Of a stretch of 64,000 nt of DNA, positions 1 to 12,008 are shown in pieces. A program made the translations under genes and the position numbers. Source of the stretch: Opisthorchis felineus. Its lineage: Eukaryota > Platyhelminthes > Trematoda > Opisthorchiida > Opisthorchiidae. The stretch's first letter is position 1. The number at the start of each line of letters is the position of its first letter. The notes under the pieces were generated by a model. The model saw only the letters and a program-made list of their open reading frames with translations, was not told the DNA's origin and did no database searches. The stretch is taken from NCBI GenBank assembly GCA_004794785.1, contig SJOL01005521.1, positions 225,274 through 289,273 of the forward strand, in the 5' to 3' direction.

Positions 1-1493
1 TGTAATAAACATGGGTTCAACCTAACGGAAGTAAATAAGCCCTGGAGCGATCGCTAACAGACCTGTGAACGGAAAAAGTGTACAGTAGGGGTGGTGTTGG
101 AGTAGCCTTTTAGTTGCAGCTCAGCGGATGAAGAACATTTGAGTCTGTCGACCGAATATGTATTCCGTGCAACGCGATGACGTAATAAGTAGCATGGCTG
201 ACAGAAAAACTGGAATACAGATCCCAGCCTTAATGATATTATCCACGCCGGAGACCAGCGACGGGAAAGACCTTAGTAGATAGGATTCTTCATACTGTTG
301 CGGAGGCTGCTAAATTGTGACTGGGCGTATGACCCTGCTCTTCCAGGACCATGATACGAAGGAAGAGCAGTCATTAAATACTCAAGTCTAAAGTCATCCA
401 TTATCTAACAGTTTGTGTTGCAACTATTCACCGAGGGGTGCCACAGCTCAACGTGGGAAGAAATTATTTTTGGGGCTCATTCAGCCCACCTGTGCTTAGG
501 TCATCCAGTTATTGGACAAAACTGCCGACCGTTGCAGTGAGTCTTTTTTCTCACTATCATCCAGGTACCGTTAAGTGTATGCCACCCATTGGTAGAAAGC
601 ACCAGAATAGGTAACTCAAGACTCTGTTTGAAGGCCTAGAACATTAGGCGATAAACTGGCGAGCATAGCACCGTAAAGAGAAAAAGAGAACCGAAATCAT
701 AAATTCACAAGGTGCTTGTGGAAGGGCCGACAATGACCCGACCCTTTGAGTGAGTTCAAGTGAAAATGACAAGCTCAGCGCTCCACTCGAATTACATCGT
801 CTGGCTACATTTATGCGTTTTGAGGGTATGGGCAGTGTTCCGTCTCACGATTCATATAAATGCACTTTCTATGTAAGAAAGTTCTCCATAAGATTACTTG
901 TCTTTCAGATGCCTTACCAAAGACATACTACCCACATTGATATACATGGTACAAAAAGCACATTGAAGCTCGAAAATGCTACTTTGAAGGATATTAGTAA
1001 TTGAGGAGTCGGCTAAAACCTGAAACCCCCGAATAAAATGAATATTGCCGTAGGAAGAGGAAAGCTAATAATGTGTATTATATCAGGGACACAGAGAAGA
1101 ATTTTAATCCTGAAATCTTTCACTTAAGTTTATGCGACTGATAACAAAACTTATACATAATCTCAATGTACAATATACTTGACATGTTGAGGAGGTGCAC
1201 TTCGTTTCCACCGATTGTTTACCAAACCCTTCAGTCGATTCCAAACTTCTTCCAACTGATTAAAAACACGTATTCGTCCCGTGGACAAATGAACCAGTGT
1301 CCTGTCTATTTGGAACAGAGAATTAACTACGGAGTTGGTCAGGCAAAAATAACATTTCGTTAATGAGTTAGGGGTGAAGATTTATTCATGCCATATTTAT
1401 ATTCGGCCATGAGGAACTAAGCAAAGTAATGGGGGATCCCAGCTGCTCTTTACCGAAGTAATAATTCGTTTCAGTCTGTGAGCTGCGCAAGAA
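1..1493. other. no gene recognised
   Basis: Mixed-composition non-coding DNA. Two short plus-strand reading frames (750-1004 and 1166-1363) are open, but I see no splice-site or family support that would make them genes. No repeat shared with the rest of the window was noticed. Confidence 0.4.
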
Positions 1494-1621
1494 ACCATCA
1501 TAAATGGGACATTCAGCTTGGTGCCAGGTGAGTCTCCAGTCAAAACCAACTTGGTATACAAATGAGTGTATTTCGCTAATCCCTTTATGTAGTTTGTTTA
1601 ATGCGTAACCCCGAATTGGCT
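1494..1621 (+). repeat. dispersed repeat, copy A
   Basis: About 125 bp here resemble 7094-7220 on the same strand, with shared stretches such as CCAGGTGAGT and GAGTGTATTT in the same order and similar spacing, and a related GCGTAAC-type end. The divergence (roughly one base in four by eye) suggests an old dispersed element. No terminal repeats or reading frame were found; the class is unknown. Confidence 0.55.
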
Positions 1622-1975
1622 TTTAAGGGAATATATGCGTCTACTTATACATTGTGCACAAAATCACCGACATTGGACAACGAACTCCCCACTTTTCCAA
1701 CAAACATGCGTTACTTACTTTGTTCCCCTCCCCAGGACACAAAACACAAACCTAAGCCTGAACAAAAACCGTCTGGTTAAACAAATAAAGCACAAAGTTT
1801 TCTCTCAAAACCAGTGCGTTTCTACTGGGTGGCGGGGTTATACTGGCGAACACGGACAAATCGCTGCCAAAGACATAGGGTGCAAGTGACACTGTCCGTC
1901 ATTCAAAAACGTCTTTTCCCGTCCAAAATAATGGAAACAGTTAACGAAAGTTCGCTTAAGCTATTTATTTTGATA
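1622..1975. other. no gene recognised
   Basis: An 84-codon plus-strand frame (1635-1889) is open here, with no recognised domain and no clear splice borders. It may be chance or an unrecognised exon. Confidence 0.3.
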
Positions 1976-1988
1976 TTTGTACCACTGT

Positions 1989-2187
1989 AAAGATGAACAG
2001 ATAATCGCTTAGCTGTAACATCCTTTCTGTGCCTAGCTGCCATGCCACCCGAAGGAAGCACGAGGGCTGGGATACTGCCAGGTTGTCCAAGCCTAGACAG
2101 GGGAAGTCGAGTGGTAGAGATCGGGTGCGAAATAGGGACCTTCCGGTCGGTAAATTCGCGCTCTAACTACGGAGCCATCGCGCCCCC
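1989..2187 (-). mobile_element. tRNA-derived SINE, copy 1, with 13-bp target duplication
   Basis: A SINE lying on the minus strand, bounded by a perfect 13-bp direct repeat TTTGTACCACTGT at 1976-1988 and 2188-2200, which I read as the target-site duplication of an L1-like endonuclease-primed insertion. The minus strand starts GGGGGCG and then carries a tRNA-like head, with its A box around 2163-2177 (TGGCTCCGTAG, one or two changes from consensus). The B box region is more decayed. The body matches the four other copies in this window. It has no coding capacity; mobilisation would need a LINE reverse transcriptase in trans. Confidence 0.9.
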
Positions 2188-2877
2188 TTTGTACCACTGT
2201 GAGATTGAGTGCTATATGTACCTGATATTAACGACGCCGTAGTAGTGCTTCTAACCGAATCTGAGGGAAGATGTCTAGAATCTAGTGAAGCACCGATAAA
2301 AGGTGTGCAAGAGGATTCTATGATTTTCACATTTCTGGTAGATACAGAGCAATATTGTATTCATAAGGTAGCTTCCTCAGCGGTTTTCCATTTATTTTCA
2401 ATATGACACAAATCTGTGTTACCGTCTAACCGTGTTTTAAGCAGCAGCCCTAGTGTCAATTCCTCTGAATGCGTCAAAATCCCCAAGCGCAAAAGTGACG
2501 ACGAACAGCTTGTCCATTTTATCAAAATTTATTAATGACTGGTATTATTCAGTAAGGGCATGTTCTATATGAGATTGTGCAAAGTTCCATGGACTAAATT
2601 TACCCAACTGATGTTGACGTTCCTTCGCCTCTCTGCTGAGGTGATAGTGCACTACTCCCAGAACTGCACTCTTCGCCACAAAGCATGTCTTCATCCTCTC
2701 GACTCACATGGTCAAATATCATGATAGGAAACCATCTATTACAAGATACCACTTGCGCCAGATTTCTGCTGATAACGGGTGTTTGATAAAGTGTCCAGAA
2801 ATGTTGGAACTCCCACTTCAGCTATTTCGGTAGTTGTCCGTAACAAGGGAAGTTTATGATCATACGGACACACTCAC

Positions 2878-4118
2878 CAGAAACTTGAATCCCTCTCGGT
2901 TCGCTTGTCCCGAATCAATCATCTGTCGTGTATGTGGGGACTTGCGCACGATGGAAGCAATGATATGAAGTATCGACGTGGCCATGTTGATTTTTTTCGT
3001 TGGTGGGCTTGAAGGTGTTATACTGGATACCGATTTAATAGGCTCAGGAGCACGAGGATCTGGCAGATGCATCGAACTATCATCTTCAGTAGGTTGAGTG
3101 GATGTGTGAACGGTTGAAATGAATGTATCAAGCAGTTGTTTCGCCATTTGGTGTCGCCCCATGCTGCAAAATAAAGCGTGATTAAAATAAATAACAAGCT
3201 TTCGCGCATGTAGGATCTCCTACCGGACATGTAGATGGAATCCAGGGGCACTTACTCCGATTGGGAATCCAGTTCCCGCTGAATTTGTTGATCCGTCATC
3301 TTTGATGAAAGATTGGTCAAATATTCTGGATCTAAATCGTGCAGAGATTTCGCGTTGTACGCAAGGCGATATAGTGTGCTCCCGAGGTTCTGTGTTCCCG
3401 TGAGATTGACACACATAATTAAGTGGAGGAAGAAGATGAGAGTAAAACTATGAGAAAACAAGACGGCAAAAAGAGACAAAAACTGACAGACGATGCTTCC
3501 CTAAGATCCAACCGAAAAATATATCCTATACACCTCAGGGTTGATACATGCCATGACGGATGCGACATTACCGCTCAAGGAGGAATTCCAGATGTTGATA
3601 CTTAATGACGATAGGGACATTCGTGCCGGCGAAAAGAAAAGGCTCTACCAAAGCACTTGGTAATGCAGACAATGGCTGTCTGGTGATCCATTTCTTTGTA
3701 CGAGCGGGAAAGTTGGAAGACTGAATCCGAATTCAATCCATTTAATTTGGAATTTCGGGTTCGCAAACCACGCTTCAGAACCAGAGGGCAATGATATCCG
3801 ACAAATAAAAACACCCCATTATTGTAGCTCTAGTTAAAAGGCTTTTAAATGTCAACATTCGGTTGGCCAATGTAAGGCAAATTGAGCAAAAGACGTTAGT
3901 AATTAGGGGTAATCGTATTGTTACACTGTCGGTCCGCTTGTGGAAATAAATGAATTTCGGAGATTTTTCGGTTAGGTACCAGGAATGGACAATAACTCTC
4001 AGTTCATCCAGAGAACTTTCAATCGCTAGCATATCTAGGGTTTCGTACCATAAGTCATAGCCTGATCCCTTCAGGGCAACATCTTTCGAATGTATGATCA
4101 GACAACATTCAGTGGAGA
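2878..4118 (-). CDS. kinesin-like protein, divergent motor domain (partial gene, five exons)
   Basis: Five minus-strand exons form a phase-consistent chain: 4118-3980 (phase 1 to 2), 3720-3649 (2 to 2), 3573-3534 (a 40-nt microexon, 2 to 0), 3389-3256 (0 to 2) and 3163-2878 (2 to 0). All introns begin GT and end AG and are 75 to 259 nt. The joined product has SSLDELRVIVHSC, then LCGNVASVMACINP, then STLYRLAYNAKSL. These match in order the kinesin alpha-4 helix (INKSL..L..VI), the LGGN-x-x-x-MIA-x-x-SP strand and the final ETL-x-TL-x-YA-x-x-AK helix of kinesin motors. Upstream, where DLAGSE (switch II) is expected, only a degenerate stretch is seen, so this may be a non-hydrolysing kinesin of the KIF26/VAB-8/Costal-2 kind; that last step is inference. 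The segment after the motor is Ser/Pro-rich and shows no coiled coil. The gene continues on both sides: the last exon ends in a good GTGAGT donor at 2877, and the 5' border of the first exon (weak acceptor at 4119-4121) is uncertain. The P-loop and start codon were not found. Confidence 0.6.
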
Positions 4119-4365
4119 CTGTCAGTCTACTTGCTTTGTGCGGCTTTGCTCAAGCCAGTTCCGTTTGTCAAATGATATCAAACCTCCATTGTTGATAAAC
4201 TGCAACCCCCATATTATAACAAAGTCTTAGAGATTATCTTGCAATCTAATCAAACGTACATTACAGAGCACGGGACTTTCACCCAGAGAAACAGAGTGAA
4301 ATTACGATGACGTTGCTCTTCTAAAAGCAGCGGTAACAAAACTGTCCTCATTTGACTAAACCCAG

Positions 4366-4480
4366 GATTGTAGAATCACAAACAGCATTGGAAGATCTCA
4401 TATTGGTCATCGGCCGACCAAATCGCTTTGATGACAATGTTTACCAGATTATGAGTGTTATATGTGCCCGTCTGTTTGAG
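4366..4480 (+). CDS. candidate internal exon, unknown product
   Basis: A 115-nt plus-strand segment lies between an acceptor (AAACCCAG at 4358-4365) and a donor (GTGGCA at 4481), phase 2 to 0. It encodes 38 residues with an ordinary, slightly hydrophobic composition (contains LEDLILVIGRPNRFDD). No family was recognised. The opposite strand is also open over most of the interval and has its own splice-like sites, so strand and reality are uncertain. Confidence 0.25.
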
Positions 4481-4796
4481 GTGGCAAGCCAAGTACTTAA
4501 CCACAAGCAATTTGTCATTTCCGGTCATTATTAATGAAGAACGTACGAGCAAACTGCATGTTGCCAATTAGTTGAAAGGTTGTGGTGCAAATCTACGCAA
4601 ATCCTCTTCTAGGCTCATCCAATTGCGTTTTTCTACGCCAACCACACTTGCAATCATCCGGCGCAAACGATTTTAAGACGTAATGGACAAGTTGACGGAA
4701 TGTACGGTGTTTCCAGAGACCAGTCGGCTAAGTAGCGATTCCAGTTACTTGTAATGCGTTTCTTTCTATTGAACGGTTGTCCTCATACTTAAGGTT

Positions 4797-4839
4797 GCAC
4801 CATAAACTGGCTGCATCAAATGCAGCCAGTTTATGGTGC
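4797..4839. repeat. perfect 20-bp inverted repeat with 3-nt loop
   Basis: The left arm 4797-4816 and right arm 4820-4839 are exact reverse complements, separated only by CAA. Flanking bases (T at 4796, G at 4840) do not extend the pairing. A transcript of either strand would form a perfect 20-bp hairpin. It overlaps no recognised gene or repeat. The very short loop is unlike a normal animal pre-miRNA; a palindromic duplication is the simpler explanation. Confidence 0.95.
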
Positions 4840-5488
4840 GTATACTGAGTGACCTGATTGAGTAACAAGATATCTATGAGCCCTGTAACTTTGAGCTTTA
4901 AACGAAGAAAGCCTTCATACTGGTGAAAACGAGTCGAATAGGTAGGCAACATAAGCAATATATTTTGAACGGAGGTTCGCCATCTTGAAATCGATGGTAT
5001 TAGCTTGAAAAACTAGTACTATCAATATGAGGCTTTGTAAGCAAGCTAAACGACTAAGTGTATCCACTCGGTGTATCCACATGAAGAAAAATGGTGTGTC
5101 AACTAACTTCTACGAAATCATGAAGGGTTGAGCCACTCTCTAACTCCTGTCCTGATATCATTGTTCCAAACCAAGAGAAATGATGCGCGTTTACAGTTTA
5201 TCACGCGACATGTAAGGTCGGTTCAACGACTCACTAGTTTGAGGAGTTTGGCTACTGCATATAACTCAAGCGTAACCTTGTTTTCCCGTTAATTCTGGTG
5301 GGTCTCTCGTGTGTAAAATGACTATATGTGCAACATGTCTGATGACTAGTTTAAACTCCACTACGGCCAAGGATCGTGCACACTGAAGACGAGCACCAGT
5401 ACGAGACGGTTTGACATACAGGTTCTCACTTCCTTGATCCTGGTGCTATTCGAGTGAATGTGGCTTAAACGAGAACTCAGAACTACGC
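4840..5488. other. no gene recognised
   Basis: AT-rich DNA between the hairpin and the next SINE. A minus-strand frame at 4728-4958 spans the hairpin and has no other support. Nothing else was identified. Confidence 0.35.
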
Positions 5489-5681
5489 ATAAAAACCATT
5501 GAGCTGTAGCACCCTTTCGGTGCCTAACTACCATGCCACCAGAAGGATGCATGAGGGCTGGGTTACTGCCAGGTTGACCAAGCTGAGACAGGGGAAGTCG
5601 AGAGGCAGAGGTCGGGTTCGAAACACAGACCTTCCGGTCAGTAAATTTGCGCTCGAACCACTGAGCCATACGCACAAATAC
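5489..5681 (-). mobile_element. tRNA-derived SINE, copy 2
   Basis: A minus-strand copy of the same SINE as at 1989, 20246, 24127 and 41825. Read on the minus strand, the A box TGGCTCAGTGG is intact, the B box region reads GTTTCGAACCC, and the 3' part ends GGTGCTACAGCTCAATGG followed by a short T-rich tail. No convincing target-site duplication was found, so the ends are approximate. Long minus-strand frames across it (for example 5361-5687) are SINE read-through, not protein genes. Confidence 0.85.
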
Positions 5682-7093
5682 GTTCACTGCCGTCAGTCAG
5701 GAGACGTGATAACCAACATTGACGTTGACTGCAGTACGCCGTCCTAGTACGACGTGGGAACTGTTCTGCAACATGGCCCTAGAAGTGATGGAGTAGTAAG
5801 GCGATTGGAAATTGTCTTACGACTAGAAGAACACTAGAGATTGTACGCCAAGTATAATAAAAGAAGGTAGCTAACGGTGATATTATAAAGGTGTGCGTAC
5901 TAGGCTGTCGTTCTGAACATCCCGAAACACCGACAAACGTGTGCACCACTGATGAAAACTCGACCCAATATCTAGGATTGCAATGAACACCCACGTGGTC
6001 ACTTTAGAAAATAAGTTGTTTTGGGGAAAGTGGCTAGACAGAGGGGGAGTGGTGCACCAGATTCATGGGAAAACGAACGTGCAAAAAGAGCTGAATGCAC
6101 TTCACCCAATGACTGAACAATTTGTTGGAAATGCCTTCAATCGACATGCAACTTTTTTCAAAGAATAAACCACCTTAATATGTTTTCATGGAAATTTTCA
6201 ATTAGTTAGTCATCTGCTGCTCTCAAACTAAAGAACAGGTAGAAGAATAAATATGTAAAATTGTTAGTTCGTGTGAAATCTTAATCTCAATAGTGGACTA
6301 GTATATTTGTGGGCAGGACATACTAAACAAAGTTATGCTCATTTCGTTTTCTGATAACGTCACGATCAAATCAGTTCATGTTTTGTTTCAGTTGAATTGG
6401 TTGCAGAACCACATATATAATTAAATCCTGTTATCAGCAACTGCAGATTACGTGCACCGGAAAATCCAAATGTTTTTATTAGTTCACACAGCAAAAAAAG
6501 ACAGAATAGACGAACAAAGAGGAGTGTGTAATTATAGAAAATGAATAAACGTGCTAGCTTCGCACACCCAATTCACACTAAAAATAATAGAATGCATTTT
6601 CCGAGCGAACCCATTCAATTTAGTGCAGTAAAGTAGGGTGTATGTACGGAGTTATGGCACGATGATAAGGGATGCGACAGGAGGCTCTGAGAAGTTTACT
6701 GTGCCATTTGTGAGGTTTACACCTATGTTCAGTGAACCTCTACTGCAGTTTCATAGAAAAGAAGTCAGTATATGAATACCACGTGAGAAATGCCGAATAA
6801 CATCAAAGAGATTTGACGGACACAGGCCTCCGACCTGTAAACGAGCACAAAGAATGAAAAAATTGGCGGAAAGATTATATAGGCAATAATGCCCACCACC
6901 GAGTCCAAGCAGGATGATGCTATTCCAAGTCTTATTATTCGGACTTGGCTACGCATCAACCAGGAAAATCAAGTGGCAACAGAAGCTTTACCTGTAATTT
7001 GAACTCTATAGTTTGTGTGCTATTAGTTTCGTGAAGCTTTAGGAACTTTTCTGGGTTTATGGAAACGAAAGAAAGACTGGGTTTTATTTAATA
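5682..7093. other. no gene recognised
   Basis: AT-rich, apparently non-coding. A 61-codon plus-strand frame at 5983-6168 and a 64-codon minus-strand frame at 6765-6959 have no splice or family support. I saw no repeat shared with other parts of the window. Confidence 0.35.
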
Positions 7094-7220
7094 ACACCAT
7101 AAACGAGAGATTCAGCTGGGTTCCAGGTGAGTTTCTCGTCAACCAAATTGGTATGTAACTGAGTGTATTTTGCTGAGTTTTATTTCATTTATATGCATGA
7201 GCGTACAACTCGGGGAGTCC
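7094..7220 (+). repeat. dispersed repeat, copy B
   Basis: Second copy of the repeat at 1494-1621, same orientation. The shared blocks run from the ACCATAAA-like start through CCAGGTGAGT and GAGTGTATTT to a GCGTA(A)C end. Divergent, without terminal repeats or coding capacity. Confidence 0.55.
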
Positions 7221-10200
7221 TGAAAATCTCAACTCCTCTGTTCTGCAAGAAATGAAATATAAGTCACTATTCACCCGTTTGATAGAACAATACCCCTTGG
7301 TAGTGCTTCGAAGATACAGCATGACGAATGGAGTGTGCATTATCGGTTGTTCCCGAAAATGTTTTCGGAACGCACGTAATGGTGGGTTTTTGAGTGTGGA
7401 TTAAGTGAACCCACGATACTATACCAAATATTCCACACGTATATACCATTGGTTTAAGAAAGCGAAATAGCCCAGTCCGTGTGGCATTGGTGAATCAACC
7501 GGAATTCCTACATTGTTTCAACTATAAACTGGGACATCTTCAAGTGGGATTCCGCAGTTTACCATTTTTTATCTTCCACAAGTTCACTTATATTGCTTTT
7601 TGTATCCACTCGGTTGTAAGCCTCTCTCATCGTACTTGCACAAGTACACTTTAAAAGCGAATCTTTCAAGTCGCTATGGAAGCAAAATTGGGTTGGTCGA
7701 TATTTGAAGAGTCCTGAAGGACACATACCAAACGTCATCCAGCTAAAAAAGCTGATGAAACGTGTGGTTTCTTCTCTTTTGTCTGTCCAGAGAATGGACC
7801 AGTTTGGGCTACCTGAGTGGATGTGAGTTTACAACATTTACCCGATTACAGTCAGGTACAGTTTGACCGCAACCGATAGGTACCCAGCGGTATTCACCCA
7901 ATTCAATTCAAAACGACCTTCCGCTAAGTATTTAAATGTGAAAATCACTCGACACCTATCGTAACCTGTGTGACTATTTTTTCGTCAAGAATTCGCCGTA
8001 CTTTTTGACTTGACAGATAACCCGATCCCAATTTGAGAGGTTTTAAAACAGGTAAATCCCAGTATACAACATCAAAGGATGTAATTACTTTTTAGGTCAA
8101 CTCAAGAATTTATCCAGAAAACATGCAGGCTTCAAAAGGTAATGAGCATTGAGCACAGTCGGTTAGTGTCATTTGAAATTGCACAAATCACCATTAATGA
8201 ACCAAGCTTTTTGTGGTCATAGCATAACCATAAATGTGACAATGGTCGATTTGACTCAGGTGCGTTGTTTGTCACGCAAGTATATCACCGTAAAACATAC
8301 TGCAACTCTTACATATTGCAGAAAGCGTCCTCAGAAGGCAACATTCATTGGAAGAGACCCTGGATGCATCATCTCTCAACTCGGAACACAGAACAATCTT
8401 GAAGCACATTTCCGTCAGAATCACCCAAAAAAGAGAGATCTATCACCTCCAGTTGTTCGAAGTACAACCAAGGTACAACTAGGTTTCTGACTATTGCCTT
8501 CTGAAAACACCGAGGACCTGGGTAGTTGTTTTTGGGTTAATTTGTCCCCTTTTCAGCGAAATGCGTGGCGTTTCACCATCTAGACGGAGTACTCCGCTTA
8601 TTCTAACTCCATATAGGTTTAATGCACACTTTTTCATTGGACAAACCGCTTGACGATAACCACGAAAGCTTTGGTAATAACAACCAAACATCTTCGCTAA
8701 AGGTGTGATCAGATTCAGAGTAGCCAGGTCACACAAAGTGTTCTGTTAAAAAAGGTGATGAAAAGCAGAAACCACTTTTATGCATCAGGTACAGCGTACA
8801 ATTTATGTTTATCCTAACAATGCCGGCTCTTAAATACACTGTATTTTGGCAAGGGTAACTTTATGAGTCTAAGGTTCGACACCAAATCGAACGTCTGGCC
8901 CTTCAGTGGGAAACAATCCAAAAGGTAACAGGGGTGGTTAGTAAGCTGTCAACTCAGTCATGCATGAAGCTCGAAAAGTTGGAGCACACGTTCCATCGAA
9001 ATGCATATGGAAAAAACTAGAAGAACCAGTATCAGTATGACCGCAAAAAGAAGGGTAGGATAGGCGTGCCGAATGGACACAGATAAGCGACTGATGATGG
9101 GGCTCAAAATATATGAAGGAATGGCTAAACAGCAGAAGTACTCAACAGTTAGAAGGCACACACAAGCACCTACATGTAGAAGAGAACGCTATTACATCAC
9201 GACAATGAAAAATACGCAACCCGTTAGGAATGAATCGATGCGAAGGCACATTAGGTATGAATTAACCCAGGAGAAACAAATGCGATGAGTGTGATCTTTC
9301 TCAAGTCACACGGCTCACTTTGTCCAACTGTATAAAAATATGTAGACCAAACAACAGAATAAATTCATTAGGACCACCCAAAGCTCGCAATTACTTGTGA
9401 AAAACATGACCTAGTCACAACATATGTGTAAACTAGGGTAATACGAGTGAAGTTGGTTGGCAAGTGTGTTTACATCTACTGTTTGTTGGTTTGCCTTATA
9501 TATACATAACCGCGGGAAAAGCCGGATAAATGCACGAAAAATACAACTTTGGAGGTGCGATACCTAGTGTGCGGTTTTCCCGGAATGACGGGATATGGTA
9601 AAGTCAAAAAAAATTTTGAATTCAAAAAACAACGGATTACGCGGTCCCAAGCAAATCAGGGCCACTCGGAAAGAGGCGAACTATAACATCTTCAAAACTA
9701 CTACATTCGGCTGAGCAACTACCTTTGAAGTTGTTTTTCATAAGCTATTTGTTCATACGTTGAATCAGTGTCTCCGAAAGAGAAGCGAATAAAGACTCAA
9801 GCATCATGATCAAATAATGTGCAGCCTTTCCATCGAGAATTGAAAGTTTTTTCGCCATGAAGAGAGTGTACCTTCGAGAAAGAAACGACATGCAGTTTTT
9901 TGTGTCCACAAAAGCTGGACATTTTTTATAAGGAAAAACTATTGCGTAACATAGCCCTGGATTGACCTCTATCGAAATTTTAATAGAAAATAATATTTTC
10001 CGTTGTGGTCAACGGCCTTCAGACCACACGCGAGTCTGCAATCGCCTGGCTTGCGCAAGTTAAGTTTTAAGATTCGCCCAATTCACCATTCAGATTGGTG
10101 TTTTCGCCAACCAAAAACAAGGTTAATTGTTCGTTTCGGCGTAAATAATCAGGACATACTAAAAGTAGGGTGGGGCGCAGAAACTGATAGCCATCACATC

Positions 10201-10369
10201 CAATCGATTCAACTTCTATCAGGAAGGGAAAAACAAAAGCCTTAGCATGTCATGAATACCGTTTTCTTCAACCTTCACGGCTGCAGTAGTCTGGTGTTAT
10301 ACGTATTCCGACGTTTGGTTACATAGTCTGAGCCAATCGTCGAACGCACGACGAACGGTGAATTGAACA
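7221..10369. other. no gene confidently recognised
   Basis: About 3 kb with only short open frames. The longest, at 8173-8490 (+), encodes 105 residues ending in a segment with an L-x-x-H-x(4)-H spacing like the second half of a C2H2 zinc finger (NLEAHFRQNH), but the paired cysteines are not in place and it has no clear splice borders. Frames at 9073-9288 and 10003-10245 likewise lack support. Confidence 0.3.
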
Positions 10370-10375
10370 TTTATT
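10370..10375 (-). terminator. candidate polyadenylation signal
   Basis: AATAAA on the minus strand, about 285 nt downstream of the candidate stop codon at 10658-10660. The distance is plausible for a 3' UTR, but the hexamer is common by chance in AT-rich DNA. Confidence 0.3.
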
Positions 10376-10657
10376 GCATGTCACATAAATAAACGTATGG
10401 CGGATGGCTGATAGAGCGGGGTAACTAACACTGTGCGCCATATGTGAGTACAGAGAACGGTGTGGGCAGCAGGGCAGATTGTGACCAATTCAAATTTAAA
10501 TTTTCTTTCAAATCCTCGTGTTAATCATGAGCTGCCGCTTGATGAGTAAAACAGAGGTCGGTCAAACTTTGTCCTTGGCGAAAATGGTCGGGATCTATCC
10601 TAACATCATTTTGTTTGTTTTGTCGTGTGGAAAGAAATTTCTTGCTTATAAACGTTG

Positions 10658-10840
10658 TCAGCCCCAATTCGTCTCGTGATTGAATAAACAATTGCACGTA
10701 TCCTCCAGGTGAATACTTGAGCTGGGTGGAAATTACAAGAAGACTCCAGACGCTCACCATTTGCAGACTTTGCTGTGCCGTGCTCGATCTTGAGAGTATT
10801 CAATGACGATGGGGTCATCTACAATGTATTTGAAAAATTT
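10658..10840 (-). CDS. candidate terminal exons split by a 36-nt intron
   Basis: Minus strand: exon 10840-10758 (acceptor GGCTCAG, phase 0 to 2), a 36-nt intron 10757-10722 beginning GTGAGCG and ending TTTCCACCCAG, then exon 10721-10658 ending in TGA. The joined frame contains IVDDPIVIEYSQDRARHSKV and ends cysteine-rich. Introns this short are typical of flukes. Two other frames are open through the second exon (one reaching a stop at 10521), so the frame is a choice, made on composition and phase. Product unknown; it could be the 3' end of the minus-strand gene or genes upstream. Confidence 0.35.
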
Positions 10841-12008
10841 CTGAGCCTAAACGAATGTGTTGGATGCAAGCAAAACTATGCTAGTATTTGATTCTTTGGA
10901 GAACTCATAATAACTAGAGTCACCTCAGTATATTCGTATGATAATCCAGTGGACAGATGGTGGCAAATCATGTGTAGATTTAAACAGGTGAACGATGAAG
11001 TGACCCGCCAGGTTCTCCAGTCATCTATGAAATTGAAAAGAGTTTTCTGCGTTTGTGGTAACTGCCTGAAATTTACTCTATTTCCCAGAGTATTTGTGAT
11101 TTGTCCCCCCGTTTCCAAATTCTGCTTCAATAATGAATTTGTTTACACACTGTGCAAAGGCTGCCATCAAGTGCAACAACGATTGCTGGTCCAGTGTAAC
11201 ATTGATGGTTTTGGGACATTTGTGAAGGCGTCATTAACTCATTAGCTACACAGCCCAGTATATTGAGAGGTTCATACACTAAGTGACATTCCTTGCAGCA
11301 TAGTTTACTGTATGTCAGCTATCAGACAGTCGAATGGGAACACGCACTGACATTTTGGCAGATTTGTTAAATCCCCAGGTAGTTACATTAAACATGAAAT
11401 GCTGAATAAAATTATTCCAACTTGTCAACTTTGGACACTTTTGTTCATTAATATAAGGGGAGCTTGGCGATGGTTAACCACACATTGCAGGGGGTGGGGG
11501 CCGATATGTAACCAAAGTGATAATGGCTGTTCAATTACAGAAGCGTGCCTAAAGGCAACCTGTCCCATGGTGTGCGATTGGTGACAGCCCAATCTGACAG
11601 ATTCCGGCGCAACCAGCTTTAAATCCTAATCACACTGTCAATGTGAACACAGAAAAGAATAGGTAAAATCCACATTTCAAAGCCACCCACATAAAACGTT
11701 GAGGGCCGGATAACAAGTGACTGATTTGTAATGTGGGAACACCAAGGAAAAGAAGCGTGCAGTGTGATTATGTGGTAGACATAATTTCATGACTCAGCAA
11801 AAGTGTATTAACCCTTTGGATGGAACCACTGAATAAGTTCCTAACCGACAAGAACCTTCCATGAATTAACGCTGATTAACCGATGAATGTCGGTTTGTCA
11901 CAACTACACCTGGGCCTCGTCCCTCATACAAGACGTTACTGTGCGGATTCTTCATCTTGAGCGATGTCCTGATCTCCGGACATGTTCCCCATTCAGTCAT
12001 GATAAGTC
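10841..12008. other. no gene confidently recognised
   Basis: Both strands are open across 10876-11245 (a 98-codon plus frame opposite an 84-codon minus frame). Neither has a recognised domain. A short plus frame at 11399-11584 is also unsupported. Confidence 0.3.

Noticed and set aside
5361..5687. 108-codon minus-strand frame as a protein gene
   Set aside because: It lies across a SINE copy; the same peptide pieces recur in every SINE copy of the window.
8173..8490. C2H2 zinc-finger protein
   Set aside because: Only the H-x(4)-H half resembles a finger; the paired cysteines are missing and there are no exon borders.
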